Part shown: in pieces, positions 54,402 through 64,000 of the stretch
Layout of the letters: each line of letters opens with the position of its first letter
Numbering within the stretch: position 1 is the stretch's first letter
From: Elysia crispata
Taxonomy: Eukaryota; Mollusca; Gastropoda; Plakobranchidae
Reading direction: 5' to 3'
NCBI GenBank assembly: GCA_033675545.1
Contig: JAWDGP010007367.1
Coordinates: forward strand, 2,501-66,500
DNA: 64,000 nt
Position numbers and translations under genes: made by a program
The notes under the pieces: generated by a model
Seen by the model: only the letters and a program-made list of their open reading frames with translations
Told to the model about the DNA's origin: nothing
Databases searched by the model: none

Positions 54402-54524
54402 TGACAGACGAACATGTAGAAGATAAGACAATGGACCAGATTGTCAGTCGGACATCTGACGACGAGAGGTGGACAGCAAGGGAAAACTCCACAAATAGAA
54501 CAACACTGCCCAGCCAACAAGAAG
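54402..54524 (+). CDS. Candidate antisense exon (123 nt, plus strand)
   Basis: A plus-strand segment between an acceptor-like TTGTAATTATATAG and a strong donor (AAGAAG then GTAAGT, 54525-54530) is open in one frame for 40 codons, phase 1 to phase 1. It reads TDEHVEDKTMDQIVSRTSDD, then ERWTARENSTNRTT and LPSQQE. The acidic, Asp/Glu/Thr/Gln-rich composition is unlike a chance reading of this A+T-rich DNA. It lies in the large intron of the minus-strand gene, just before the 27-bp minisatellite. I found no second exon that would join it. It could be an exon of a nested gene or the remnant of a mobile-element ORF. Confidence 0.3.
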
Positions 54525-54681
54525 GTAAGTGATGGAAACCCCCTAGAATTTCTTATTGCTCCGAGAGGTAGATGAAGGCTCGGATCAAGCTCAATAAAGA
54601 ACTGGTTCGATGGTCCAGCCGGAATCATCATGACGCTCTTAGATACGGTACACACTCTCACTCTGATGGTAGCACAGACTG

Positions 54682-56112
54682 AACGACACCCAGCTTCTCC
54701 CTGCTAGCTACGACACCCACCTTCTCCCTGCTAGCTACGACACCCACCTTCACCTTGCCAGCTACGACACCTTCCTTCTCCCTGCCAGCTACGACACACA
54801 CCTTTTCCCTGCCCGCTACGACACCCACCTTCACCCTGCCAGCTACGACACCCACCTTCTCCCTGCCAGCTACGACACCCACCTTCACCCTGCCAGCTAC
54901 GACACCCACCTTCTCCCTGCCAGCTACGACACCCACTTTCTCTCTGCCAGCTACGACACCCACCTTCTCCCTGCCAGCTACGACACCCACCTTCTCCCTG
55001 CCAGCTACGACACCCACCTTCTCCCTGCCAGCTACGACACCCACCTTTTCCCTGCCAGCTACGACACCCACCTTCTCTTTGCCCGCTACGACACCCACCT
55101 TCTCCCTGCCAGCTACGACACCCACCTTCTCCCTGCCAGCTACGACACCCACCTTCTCCCTGCCAGCTACGACACCCACCTTCTCTCTGCCAGCTACGAC
55201 ACCCACCTTCTCCCTGCCAGCTACGACACCCACCTTCTCTTTGCCAGCTACGACACCCACCTTCTCCCTGCCAGCTACGACACCCACCTTCTCCCTGCCC
55301 GCTACGACACCCACCTTCTCCCTGCCAGCTACGACACCCACCTTCTCCCTGCCCGCTACGACACCCACCTTCTCCCTGCCCGCTACGACACCCACCTTCT
55401 CCCTGCCAGCTACGACACCCACCTTCTCCCTGCCCGCTACGACACCCACCTTCACCCTGCCAGCTACGACACCCACCTTCTCCCTGCCAGCTACGACACC
55501 CACCTTTTCCCTGCCCACTACGACACCCACCTTCATCCTGCCAGCTACGACACCCACCTAATCTCTGCCAGCTACGACACCCACCTTCTCCCTGCTAGCT
55601 ACGACACCCACTTCTCCCTGCCAGCTACGACACCCACCTTCTCCCTGCCCGCTACGACACCCACCTTCTCCCTGCCAGCTACGACACCCACCTTTTCCCT
55701 GCCAGCTACGACACCCACCTTCTTCCTGCCCGCTACGACACCCACCTTCTCCCTGCCCGCTACGACACCCACCTTCATCCTGCCAGCTACGACACTCACC
55801 TAATCCCTGCCAGCTACGACACCCACCTTCTCCCTGCTAGCTACGACACCCACCTTAACCCTGCCAGCTACGACACCCACCTTCTCCCTGCCAGCTACGA
55901 CACCCACCTTTTCCCTGCCCACTACGACACCCACCTTCATCCTGCCAGCTACGACACCCACCTAATCCCTGCCAGCTACGACACCCACTTTCTCTCTACC
56001 AGCTACGACACCAACCTTCTCCCTGCCAGCTAAAACATCCACTTTCTCCCTGCCAGCTACGACACCCACTTTCTCTCTGTCAGCTACGACACCAACCTTC
56101 TCCCTGCCAGCT
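54682..56112. repeat. 27-bp minisatellite, about 53 copies
   Basis: The unit is GACACCCACCTTCTCCCTGC plus CAGCTAC, repeated head to tail for about 1.43 kb. Variants include CTGCC/CTGCT/CTGCCC and TTCTCC/TTCACC/TTCATC. Because 27 is a multiple of three, both strands stay open for long stretches: plus as PATTPTFSL repeats, minus as VGVVAGREK repeats. Three copies carry CCTAAT in place of the usual pyrimidines, creating stops at 55559, 55801 and 55963. One copy near 55606 has a single-base deletion that shifts the frame. The array begins about 50 bp downstream of the exon at 56163, in that exon's frame. Confidence 0.95.
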
Positions 56113-56162
56113 GTTGAGACCCCAGGCATGGCAGCAGCTCCACTCACACCAGGCACGCTCAC

Positions 56163-56309
56163 GCGATGATGCTGGCTGTAGCTGCTCGCACCGCTTGTTC
56201 CTGCCGCTGTTGTTGTGGTAGTGGTGGTAGTGGTGGTGGTGGTTGTGGTGGAGGAGCCGGCGCCACTTGGTTCACCTACACCATCCAAGCGATGGTCCAT
56301 TTTGCGGAG
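56163..56309 (-). CDS. Exon 3 of visible gene model, Thr-rich, with two possible donors
   Basis: The acceptor is a TTTCTCAG just above 56309, and the exon opens in phase 0 with LRKMDHRLDGVGEPSGAGSS. A run of fourteen threonines follows (CCACC/CAACA-type codons), then a short Ala/Gly/Ser stretch ending QHHR. The donor chosen is GTGAGC (complement of 56157-56162), which makes 49 codons. A second donor, GTGAGT (complement of 56142-56147), would add exactly five codons (VSVPG). Both leave phase 0 and fit the exon at 26462. The first residues continue the helix of the preceding exon, while the rest is low complexity and probably disordered. If neither donor is used, the frame stays open into the 27-bp minisatellite until a stop near 55962. 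Its internal ATG (56300) lacks evidence of being a start. Confidence 0.82.
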
Positions 56310-56763
56310 CTGAGAAATTCAGACGACATCCATGGATTAAATGATTGATTAATTCGGATACTTAGACATTTCAAAGTCAGCTCTAGCATGCACGTGGCGA
56401 TCTCGAGATGTGCTGGGAAATAAAAAGTTGCGAAAAGAAAGAGAAATATTGCAGAGCTGATTACAAGCCCTGACTGCCTGAACAGCCTCAGGCGAAGTTT
56501 TAATCAAAATCGCCACTGAAGTTTGTAATTCGGAGCTCGAACACTGTTAGGGCTAGTATAGATCTCTTTAAGCGAAATTCAAACTCATACCCGCCGAGAA
56601 TCTCAGCCTTGAGTTATAAAATTTCTGAATGGTATTACAATGTGGCCTATTAAGCATTCCTTTCGGTACGTCAAGCACTGAAATTAATAGACCATTATTA
56701 TGTCATAGTTATATTTTCCTGATTACTTGATTGTGTGATGCCATAGCCTCGACTTTCAATTAT

Positions 56764-56766
<3 letters not shown>

Positions 56767-56846
<80 letters not shown>
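56767..56846. repeat. (GA)n microsatellite
   Basis: About 40 units in the intron between the exons at 56309 and 60966. Confidence 0.98.
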
Positions 56847-56850
<4 letters not shown>

Positions 56851-59800
56851 TTGAATGAAGATATCATATCATATCATCGAACTTTCGTTTCATGTGTGCC
56901 TTCTTATCTCATACCTTTACCAATATCAACCTTGTCATCTAATCTCATTTAAATAATAAGTGCGCCTTGCTTCAAACTTTAAACTCTACCGGAATTTAAG
57001 GGTCTGAGGCGGGTATGGAAACAAGTCTGACTGATATAGAAATTGAAAGCCGCTTTACATTACATCATAATTATCGATATTTCTGTTGAACTATCTAAAA
57101 GTATACACATACGAATAAATTTATTAAAGCCTATATAAGCGAAATGGGTGAAGAATCTTTTGATCAAAGCGATTTTTCGTGTCCGGTTCAATAATATATG
57201 CAATGATCCTTAGTATTCAGGAAGAAAGATTTCAATTAGCATAAACTTAGGATAGAGCGGTAAGCAAAGCAATTACTACTGAATGTGTCCGCTTGATCAG
57301 TCTTAAGACATCAACAAACCAAATAACTTGAATGCCATAAATCTATCGCGGGGCTGCGCTTCTTTTTCAAAGCGAGAAGAAGCTGAGAGCGCGCCACCAC
57401 GGAGCTAGCGGTGAAACTTAGCTTGCGGGTCTCGAGAAACTAATTGGCCAGTAGAGGCTTCCTGATCTCTGTAACAAGCTGAAGCCTCTTATCCATGCAC
57501 GGTGCACACACTTCAAACTACAACAGATAGTACTGGACGGCACGTAATGCGATTTCAGTCGAGAATCGTTCGATCTTTCTCTTTCCTTCTTCTTCCTCTC
57601 TTTTCTCTCGCCACTGTGCCTATCTATGCCCCCCTCCCCCTCGCTCCATCGACCCCTTACTGTTGCCCTCCCTGTCCCATTGTTTGCGATTATTGAAATG
57701 TTTGCATCAAAGTATTGAACAAAGAAAACAAACATTTAACAAGATCTGAAGCGACAGAAGCTGGAAGATTTTTTTGAAGATCAGCTAAAATAATTGGCAA
57801 ACAGCAGCGAAACACTCGAAAGCCCTTAATGAGACGACAAACTCAAGACGTGAGCTGAAGCTTTGAAATGGAGCCTTTTCCCTCCTCACAAGCTCTGGTC
57901 AATCGAGTACACAGCCATTTCTGGCTAGATTCCCTTCCCTTTCTTTCTTTCAACCTTTTTTTCCCCCTGTAACTTAAGGGGACGCTAAACTTGTCCTTTC
58001 CGTCTTGCTACAACATCATTCTGTTTCCCAAGACCCTCAAGCAGTATACACTGGCATTATGAATAGAGAAATTTGTGTTGGCCTCGCTCGTCACTGGTAC
58101 ACAAAGCGTGCGTGTGTGTGTGGGGGGGGGCGGGAGGAGAGAGAGGACTCGCCTATCTCAAGAAATGGCGAGAGAGATTACAGGGGTAGGCAACTAAGAA
58201 AGAAGATGTAAAATAATCAGCATAATCTATTTCGGGCTCGTAAGAAGTCGAAAAACGTCGAAATCAACTTCAATAATTATGACGATCGTCATCAACACCA
58301 TGCTAAGTTTACCTGTACTGATTTCATTACATTCATTATTTTTATTTTTTTTAAATATTTGAGAAGAAAACAAACAAACTTAAAAGCTAGTACTTGCTTG
58401 AACTCAGATTATAGTTGAGATCTCACATTATTGATAAAGTTAATACATAGAAGAAAATTAAAAAAAAAAAAAGGTTAGATTTCTACCTTGCAGTAACGTT
58501 ACCATGTAGGTTTATTCCCATCAATGGTTTATATCACCCCGTTAGACGAACACAAAAATATCCATTTCCTCACACATTTGTTTATTTGAACTATAAAAGA
58601 GAAATACATATACTTAACTGGCTAAATTCAAAGTGAAAAGGAAAAGCTTAAGCCAACCAATGCATTCCAACATGTTGGTTGCTCTGCTGAGATAGCAGGC
58701 AGTCCTCCAGAACCTTAAAATCCCTCCAGGCAATCCCGCTGTGCCAGCTGTAAAATGACGACTCATTCCTTCCATTTTCTAGTTTTCTTTTTTTTTTTTT
58801 AATTTTTTTTTTTTAGCTTAAACCTGAAGTTAAAATTAAAAAGTAACGAGGCATGTTAATTTCAACAAAGCTTTCAGAGTGTTTTCAAATGGTGGTCATC
58901 AAGCTTTCACCAAGCATTGCACCTTTCCAACTCACACTGGATCAGCATATAGCTATAGGAGAGACTGTTAGAAAGCGTGATTCACCGTGCTAGCGTGACG
59001 CGATCTTCCTGTATCAATAGTCAGTAAGTAATAAACTAGTATTACACGAGAGGAAGATGATGAACTGAAACCAACCCTGGCCTTTGTCCAAGTAACGATT
59101 CACTCCGCGGTGCCTCCGCCTTAGAGTTTAAGTTAGAGCGCGACACTTCTTTGTCAGTTGCGCGAGACAGAAGACAACCCTTGGGGGTTATTGTTTGTTG
59201 CTACTGAAACCTTCCTAGGATCACCGTGTGGAATTCTCCCTGACCTCAAGCTTTATAATTATTGAACTTCTTCTTTCTTTATTTCTAAGCGAACCACACT
59301 CCATTTGGAAACTAAACATGCACGACAATGATGGTTTCAAAAGAAGAAAAGGCAAAACCATTAACAGTGAGAAGAAAAAAACATCGAGCGCATCAAAAAG
59401 TCTCATTTTTTATTCAAATTGCACCCTCACCTTACACAACCTCTGAAAACAACCGTTAACTACAGTCTCCAATGCAAGACTTGGTAAACTTGTTTGCGGC
59501 TGATGCGAACAAGTAGCTACGCGTCAGAGACAATGGCAGAATAAAAGAAAATTCTTGATGATCCCAGCTAGCTGCGATCTTTCCACTCCGATGATTTATA
59601 ATTGACGCTCGATTGTATTTGGGGTAGATCGAAATTCAGGAATAATTTTCATTTAAATTTTTTTCTTCCTTGTGCCAAAAAAAATGCTGTAGTTTCTTGT
59701 GGTTTTCTTTTTTCTTTTCCCTCTCCCATGCAGGACAGACTTTACTCAGCCAAATACCAAGGTTTGGTTCTTAAATACGTCCTAATGCGACCAGAGCGAA

Positions 59801-59907
59801 AAAACCTCACACTTTCCGAATTCGAACTGAATTGTATTAAATTTATTGTTAATCATTTTATCGCAGGATGATAAGCGAGTCGAAAAACACGTGTTTTCAA
59901 AAGTGGA

Positions 59908-59974
59908 TGTGTGTGTGTGTGTCTCTCTCTCTCTTTCTCTCTCTCTATCTCTCTCTCTCTCTCTCACTCTCTCA
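59908..59974. repeat. (GT)n-(CT)n imperfect microsatellite
   Basis: Six GT units then interrupted CT units, just upstream of the Penelope-like relic. Confidence 0.94.
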
Positions 59975-60048
59975 GATTGTGCACTAGGCAACTCGACAAT
60001 ACATCATTCTCATTAAATAAAACTTGCTTCTGACCCTACTAATTTCTT

Positions 60049-60684
60049 CAGATCAAAGAAGTAATAGATCAAATTACCTAGGACCAGAAAATTAGCTCAG
60101 AGACACAAAAAGCCCTCCTCGTGCCTCACACTACTCCGGAAAGGTTTTACATCCTTCCTAAGATCCGCAAAAAAGGGGGGCCCAAGTAGGCCTGTCATCG
60201 TGGAAACGGGAGTCCCACAGAGGTTATATCTCACTTTGTGGACTACTATATGAAGGGTCTGGTTAACCAGTTTATCTTCATATGTGCAGAATGACATGGA
60301 TTTCCTCTGAAAAATCCATGATGTCAATACGACAGGCCCTCATCCTCCAGAATCCCTTCTCTTTCCAATGGATGCCAGCGCTGTGTACACTAACGCCAAT
60401 CTCTATACGGAAGCCATCGAGAGGGTACTTCTACGTTTTCCTAGACACGCCTCTGATTTGGCTGAGATACAGACGACATCTTCCTTATTCGGATTCATGG
60501 CCGTGCTAAACTAGAAGCATTCATCCATCATGCTAATAATTATTTCATTTTTATCATCAACTTCAGAAGTAATATACCGCCCGGTCATATTCCAGTCCTT
60601 GACGTCATGGTCCCATTACAAGACAACTATATCCACGCAGACCTCGACTTGAAACCAACAGATACCTTTAACTACTTATATTAA
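60049..60684 (+). mobile_element. Penelope-like element reverse transcriptase relic
   Basis: Plus-strand frames carry recognisable reverse-transcriptase pieces of the Penelope-like type. The segment TPERFYILPKIRKK lies near 60130-60170. After a frameshift come NGSPTEVISHFVDYYMKG and SYVQNDMDFL. Then comes the motif-A region FPMDASAVYTNANLYTEAIE near 60360-60420, where the catalytic Asp is kept. A remnant of the Y-x-D-D motif follows (DTDDIF near 60470), then IPPGHIPVLDVMVPLQDNYI and [10 protein letters not shown]. There are at least two in-frame stops (near 60079 and 60313) and several frameshifts. Far too little sequence separates motifs A and C, so the middle of the domain is deleted. The 3' end, where a GIY-YIG endonuclease would be expected, is cut off by a 126-bp (CT)n array. 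It is a dead copy in an intron. Confidence 0.82.
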
Positions 60685-60700
60685 CTGTCTGTGTGTGTCC

Positions 60701-60839
<139 letters not shown>

Positions 60840-60965
60840 CCCCTCTATATCTTTCGTTTATTTATTTTTTTTTTTTTAAACAGAGCAGCTTAAGAGTAAA
60901 ACAAAGTTTTTACTATTGTGTTAACACGGACGGATCAAAACAGCGTCTCTTCGAGCCACACTCAC

Positions 60966-61009
60966 CTCCGCTCTCAGACGTCCTAGCGATCTCCATATCG
61001 TGTCAATTC
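60966..61009 (-). CDS. Exon 2 of visible gene model (44 nt)
   Basis: This small internal exon is bounded by a strong acceptor, a run of T then C followed by AG just above 61009, and a GTGAGT donor (complement of 60960-60965). Only one frame is open. It begins with two bases that complete the codon left by the exon at 63953, then reads IDTIWRSLGRLRAE and ends in phase 0. The next exon (56309) begins in phase 0 with LRKMDHRLDG. The joined region alternates hydrophobic and basic residues with a period of three to four, as in an amphipathic helix or coiled coil. That is a structural inference, since no family was recognised. The flanking introns hold a MADF-like relic upstream and a Penelope-like relic downstream. 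Confidence 0.82.
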
Positions 61010-61875
61010 CTGGGGGAAAAAAAACACAGGAAAAAATATTTTACTAGGACAATAATTTTCAAAACATCGTGCCAAACATTTACAACGCGAAATGATTTTT
61101 TTAACTGAGGAAAAAAAATAAATTAACGTTTCTTAGGTTTAGTTTGAAAGTGAGGCACCATTGGTGAGTTGCCTTTTAGGAAACTTGAAAGCCAGGGCGC
61201 TATGATGTAAAAAAAAAAAAAAAAAAACCCAGAACACCAGCATATCTCTGTTGAGAGCTTTGTTGCTGTTTTTTTTCTCTGTCTTTGATTTTTAAACACA
61301 CGTTTCAATCCCTATGATTTCCATTTCCATTTCCATTTTGAACAATCAAGATTGTTTCAACAACTTAATGCACCGGATTGTGTATGAGGAGGTCTGGAAA
61401 AATAGGGGCAAACAAGGCAAGCGAAGGAGGGAGAAAGAAAGTAAAAGGCCTATTCCAGTTTCCACGCAGAGCTATATCTCCCAATCTATCGCCAGAGAAG
61501 TCGTCCTCGATAAATCTTTGTGCTGTATTTAAGAAATCGTGGTCAATCTGTCTGATTGTACAAAAATCGCAAAAGATCAGGCGCTGCCTGATATTTTTCG
61601 ACCGATCGGTGAAGACGCGGGCAGGAAATGGCTCTGTTTTTGAAATGTGTCGCCACGCGGGGTAAAAATTTTGTCAATAAAAATATTGAGATACTTATTC
61701 CAGCTTAAAACAATTTAGATTTTTTAAATCAGCGCATCCGAATTAGCGGAATGGGTCGCCAGGACCCTGACTTGCTGCATATTTAAATTTGTTTTAAATT
61801 TACAGTACTATTCTCAATTTATTTTTTTCCTACACACAATTGGTGTGTATTGTATAGGTTTTTTATAGCCTAGTC

Positions 61876-62097
61876 TAGATCTAGCTACGTGTCAAAAGAT
61901 TCTGTCATAGACTTTATTGAAGATTACCAGTCGTTTGAATATCTTTGGAAAATTAAATCCAAAGACTATAGCAACAAAATGAAACGGGAGCATGCGTACC
62001 AGGAACTTACACGGTTCCATGAGGACGCAAATAAAGATTTTGTAATTAAAAAGATCATCAATTCAAATCGAGAGACACATCTGCACGTGGATTTATA
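61876..62097 (+). pseudogene. MADF-domain fragment
   Basis: The plus-strand frame from about 61889 reads VIDFIEDYQSFEYLWKIKSK, DYSNKMKREHAYQEL and KDFVIKKIINSNRETH, then stops at 62098. The order Leu-Trp at the end of helix 1, Lys-Asp-Tyr-x-Asn-Lys, and an Ala-Tyr in helix 2 is the signature of the MADF (Myb/SANT-like in Adf-1) DNA-binding domain. That domain is often carried by transcription regulators and by Harbinger-type transposon partners. The final helix is incomplete and the normal downstream motif is absent. A (GA)n array starts about 80 bp later. It may be a broken copy from a dispersed MADF family or an exon of a nested gene. Three AG acceptor-like sites lie just upstream (TCTAGATCTAG). 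Confidence 0.55.
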
Positions 62098-62173
62098 GAT
62101 AGATTGGAACAATCTCGTCTACAATTTATCCGGCGAGAAATCTGGGAACATATCCCTATATGGAATAGGCCCT

Positions 62174-62174
<1 letters not shown>

Positions 62175-62260
<86 letters not shown>

Positions 62261-62307
62261 AAAAGAATGGGAGAGGGGAGGGAGAAAGCGCTCAGAGAGT
62301 GAGTGAT

Positions 62308-62391
<84 letters not shown>
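62175..62391. repeat. Two (GA)n arrays 50 bp apart
   Basis: About 41 units (62175-62257) and about 41 units (62308-62391), same orientation, separated by a degenerate GA-rich spacer. Confidence 0.97.
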
Positions 62392-62392
<1 letters not shown>

Positions 62393-63193
62393 AAGACTTT
62401 CTGATACAATTTTGCCGATTGGACAAATTTTCCGCTGAAAGCTAATGCTAAGTGTACCTGTTGCTTCGTTAGGTCTAGCTGAAAGAAGTGGACAAATCGG
62501 AAGTCATCTAATTGAGTGATCTGAATCTAGTTCCGTGGTTTCCTTAACCCATGCGGAAAAAAATGTTTGTCCAAAAAGGAATGCTCTGGTTGGATTTTAC
62601 TTGAAGGACAAACGTATCTTCTTAAACTGTTATTGTCACTCACAATGTGGCTACTGTTTACACAGATCAACACAAAGGTGTTGTAGAAGAACCGCTTGTT
62701 AAAGTTCTGACAAACACTCTATGGCCTCTTTACTGTTAAAAAAAGCCATTGAAAAAGAACAGGAGCATATATAATTAAGAAAAAGAAAGTACACGAAAAA
62801 TATTTTTAAAATGTAACGAAGTATAAAAAATAAAATTTTCTTTACCAGAAACGATTTAAAAAAAAAAAACTATTTTTAAAAGGTTCAGAAGCGCCACAAA
62901 CCGGCAAATGTTAGTGTCAGTTTAGGGGTTGGGAAGCTTCAGCAAGCCGGGCGGAAAGGGCGGGGGTTGGAAGGCCTGGGTCACCGTGTGCTGAGATGAG
63001 AGAAGATAATGACGCGCCATTAAGATTTAACGAAACAATTATTATGAACAGGTCGAATCAGATTGATTAAATCCTGTGACAGGAACACAAACATATGGAC
63101 CATTAAAAAAAAAAAATTCAGCTGTCAAGGGTTTTTTTTTGTTTTGCGTGGATAGATGCTCCAGACTGACACGACTCTTGTATGATAGCTAGG

Positions 63194-63201
63194 AAGAGAG
63201 C

Positions 63202-63274
<73 letters not shown>
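63194..63274. repeat. (GA)n microsatellite with minor interruptions
   Basis: About 40 units with one AAAG interruption, then a G7 tract. Confidence 0.97.
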
Positions 63275-63281
<7 letters not shown>

Positions 63282-63952
63282 CGGAGGGAGAGAGATTGAT
63301 TTACGAGGGAAATAAAGACACACTGGCAGACACGAAGATCCAGATAACAATATCAGCAAATGGAATGGTGTTTACAACTCTCCCGGATCACAAGTGTCTG
63401 GCCGGCCGATTCACAAGTCTTCTTCGCTTTGATCCTCATACAAGTGCTGTAATGATATGTGGAGACAATGGCTTGGATACTCAGCACATACAGACCTACT
63501 TGGCGTCAAACGACACGGAAAGGTAGACAGTAAAGTTGGTTTTGGATCTTTTACATTTTCTTCCTTTGTATTAAAAAAAAAGTCGACCAAACCTCTGAGT
63601 AAGAGATAAAGTAAAGCCTACGAAAAAAAAAAAGCCGCAACCTCAATTATTATTTTGTTAAAAGAGGAAAAAAAATAAAACAGTCGTGCAATTTGTCATT
63701 AAATATGGGCTCAAGTTATACTTTAAAAACGAGAAAAAGTGAGGAAATTCGTGGTCAGATAAACAGATATTAATTAATATAGTGCATTACATTTCGACAG
63801 ATAGAGGAAATCGCTCCCATGACATCTGAAAAGGTTGATACATCAGCTATCAGAATTTGTTACAAAGATCCCACCAACCGCTCAATATCGAGATAATATT
63901 ATCTTAAAGAAATCGCCATGTACTATTTATAACCTTTCAAAAACTTACTCAC

Positions 63953-64000
63953 TGCCATAGATTTTCAGGAACAGATAGAACTCTTCGAAGAATGCGGTAG
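63953..64000 (-). CDS. Exon 1 of visible gene model (partial, runs off the window edge)
   Basis: This is the most upstream visible exon of the large minus-strand gene, and its 5' part lies beyond base 64000. The 48 visible bases read in one frame as TAFFEEFYLFLKIYG plus one extra base, and end at a GTGAGT donor (complement of 63947-63952). The leftover base joins the next exon at 61009 in phase, making an Arg codon and continuing the same helix. The peptide is rich in Phe, Leu and Tyr, so it may be a buried helix; no signal-peptide pattern is visible. The other two frames give either a stop or a less protein-like reading. I cannot tell where the exon starts. An AG at about 63981 could be its acceptor, but the open frame continues to the window edge. 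The family is not recognised. Confidence 0.65.

Larger units (their letters stand above)
61010..63952 (-). other. 2.9-kb intron between exons at 63953 and 61009
   Basis: It holds the MADF-like fragment in antisense to the gene, three GA arrays and a G-rich stretch at 62920-62990. No other exon is supported. Confidence 0.65.

Noticed and set aside
54755-55561. 268-codon plus-strand mucin-like ORF (PATTPTFSL repeats)
   Set aside because: Openness on both strands follows from the 27-bp unit. No plus-strand start, signal peptide or splice site was seen, so I list it only as a repeat.
62925-62997. Minus-strand exon-like segment after TCTCATCTCAG, reading HTVTQAFQPPPFPPGLLKLP then a stop
   Set aside because: A stop follows after 22 codons in the middle of a gene whose later exons are firmly joined, and two frames are equally open. 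It would need to be an alternative last exon with no poly(A) signal seen.
63300-63526. Plus-strand ORF tail (ITISANGMVFTTLPDHKCLA and on)
   Set aside because: Protein-like but its upstream half is a GA array, the possible donor (GTAGAC) is poor and nothing matched from memory.

Overview
This window looks like one stretch of a large intron-rich animal gene. It is A+T-rich nuclear DNA with no operon-like packing. It carries dozens of long microsatellites, mostly (GA)n/(CT)n, a Penelope-like retroelement relic, a MADF-domain relic and several tRNA-derived SINE-like pieces. This mix fits an invertebrate, and I would guess a lophotrochozoan such as a gastropod mollusc. That placement is inference, because no gene here names the species.

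The main result is a multi-exon gene on the minus strand that runs through the whole window. Reading from right to left, the supported exons are 64000-63953 (cut by the window edge), 61009-60966, 56309-56163, 26462-26390, 19611-19382, 17992-16918 and 1737-1660. Each internal exon has a pyrimidine-AG acceptor and a GTGAGT, GTGAGC or GTAAGT donor. Every exon-to-exon join keeps one open frame (junction phases 1, 0, 0, 1, 0, 1). About 565 codons are visible. The order is a hydrophobic/basic helical segment over the first three exons, a Thr/Ser/Gly tract, a His/Asn/Ser/Gln low-complexity exon, a 358-codon Ser/Ala-rich disordered exon ending in a basic patch, and a short Lys/Arg/Gln helix. I do not recognise the family. 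No start codon or stop codon of the main transcript lies in the window, so the gene exceeds 62 kb. A further 286-codon Ser-rich ORF at 5.1-5.9 kb has a donor and a weak acceptor in matching phase. It may be a cassette exon or an alternative last exon. Two phase-matched ATG exons, at 30.6 kb and 10.0 kb, could be alternative first exons.

By region: 1-1.7 kb holds the last visible exon and repeats. 1.7-16.9 kb is an intron with the Ser-rich ORF, a GC-box/ATG site at 10 kb, a SINE-like piece, CT/AGT arrays at 14.5-14.8 kb and a two-part 66/70-bp repeat at 16.0-16.3 kb. 16.9-26.5 kb holds three exons. 26.5-56.2 kb is a 29.7-kb intron full of GA, TA, AAT and longer tandem repeats, ending in a 53-copy 27-bp minisatellite that starts about 50 bp after the 56.2-kb exon and is in frame with it. 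56.3-64 kb holds two small exons, the Penelope-like relic and the MADF relic.

Of 36 long GA/CT arrays I count 26 with GA on the plus strand, so most would be (CU)n in the pre-mRNA of this gene. Antisense coding evidence is thin. The best plus-strand candidate is a 123-nt exon-like segment at 54.4 kb.
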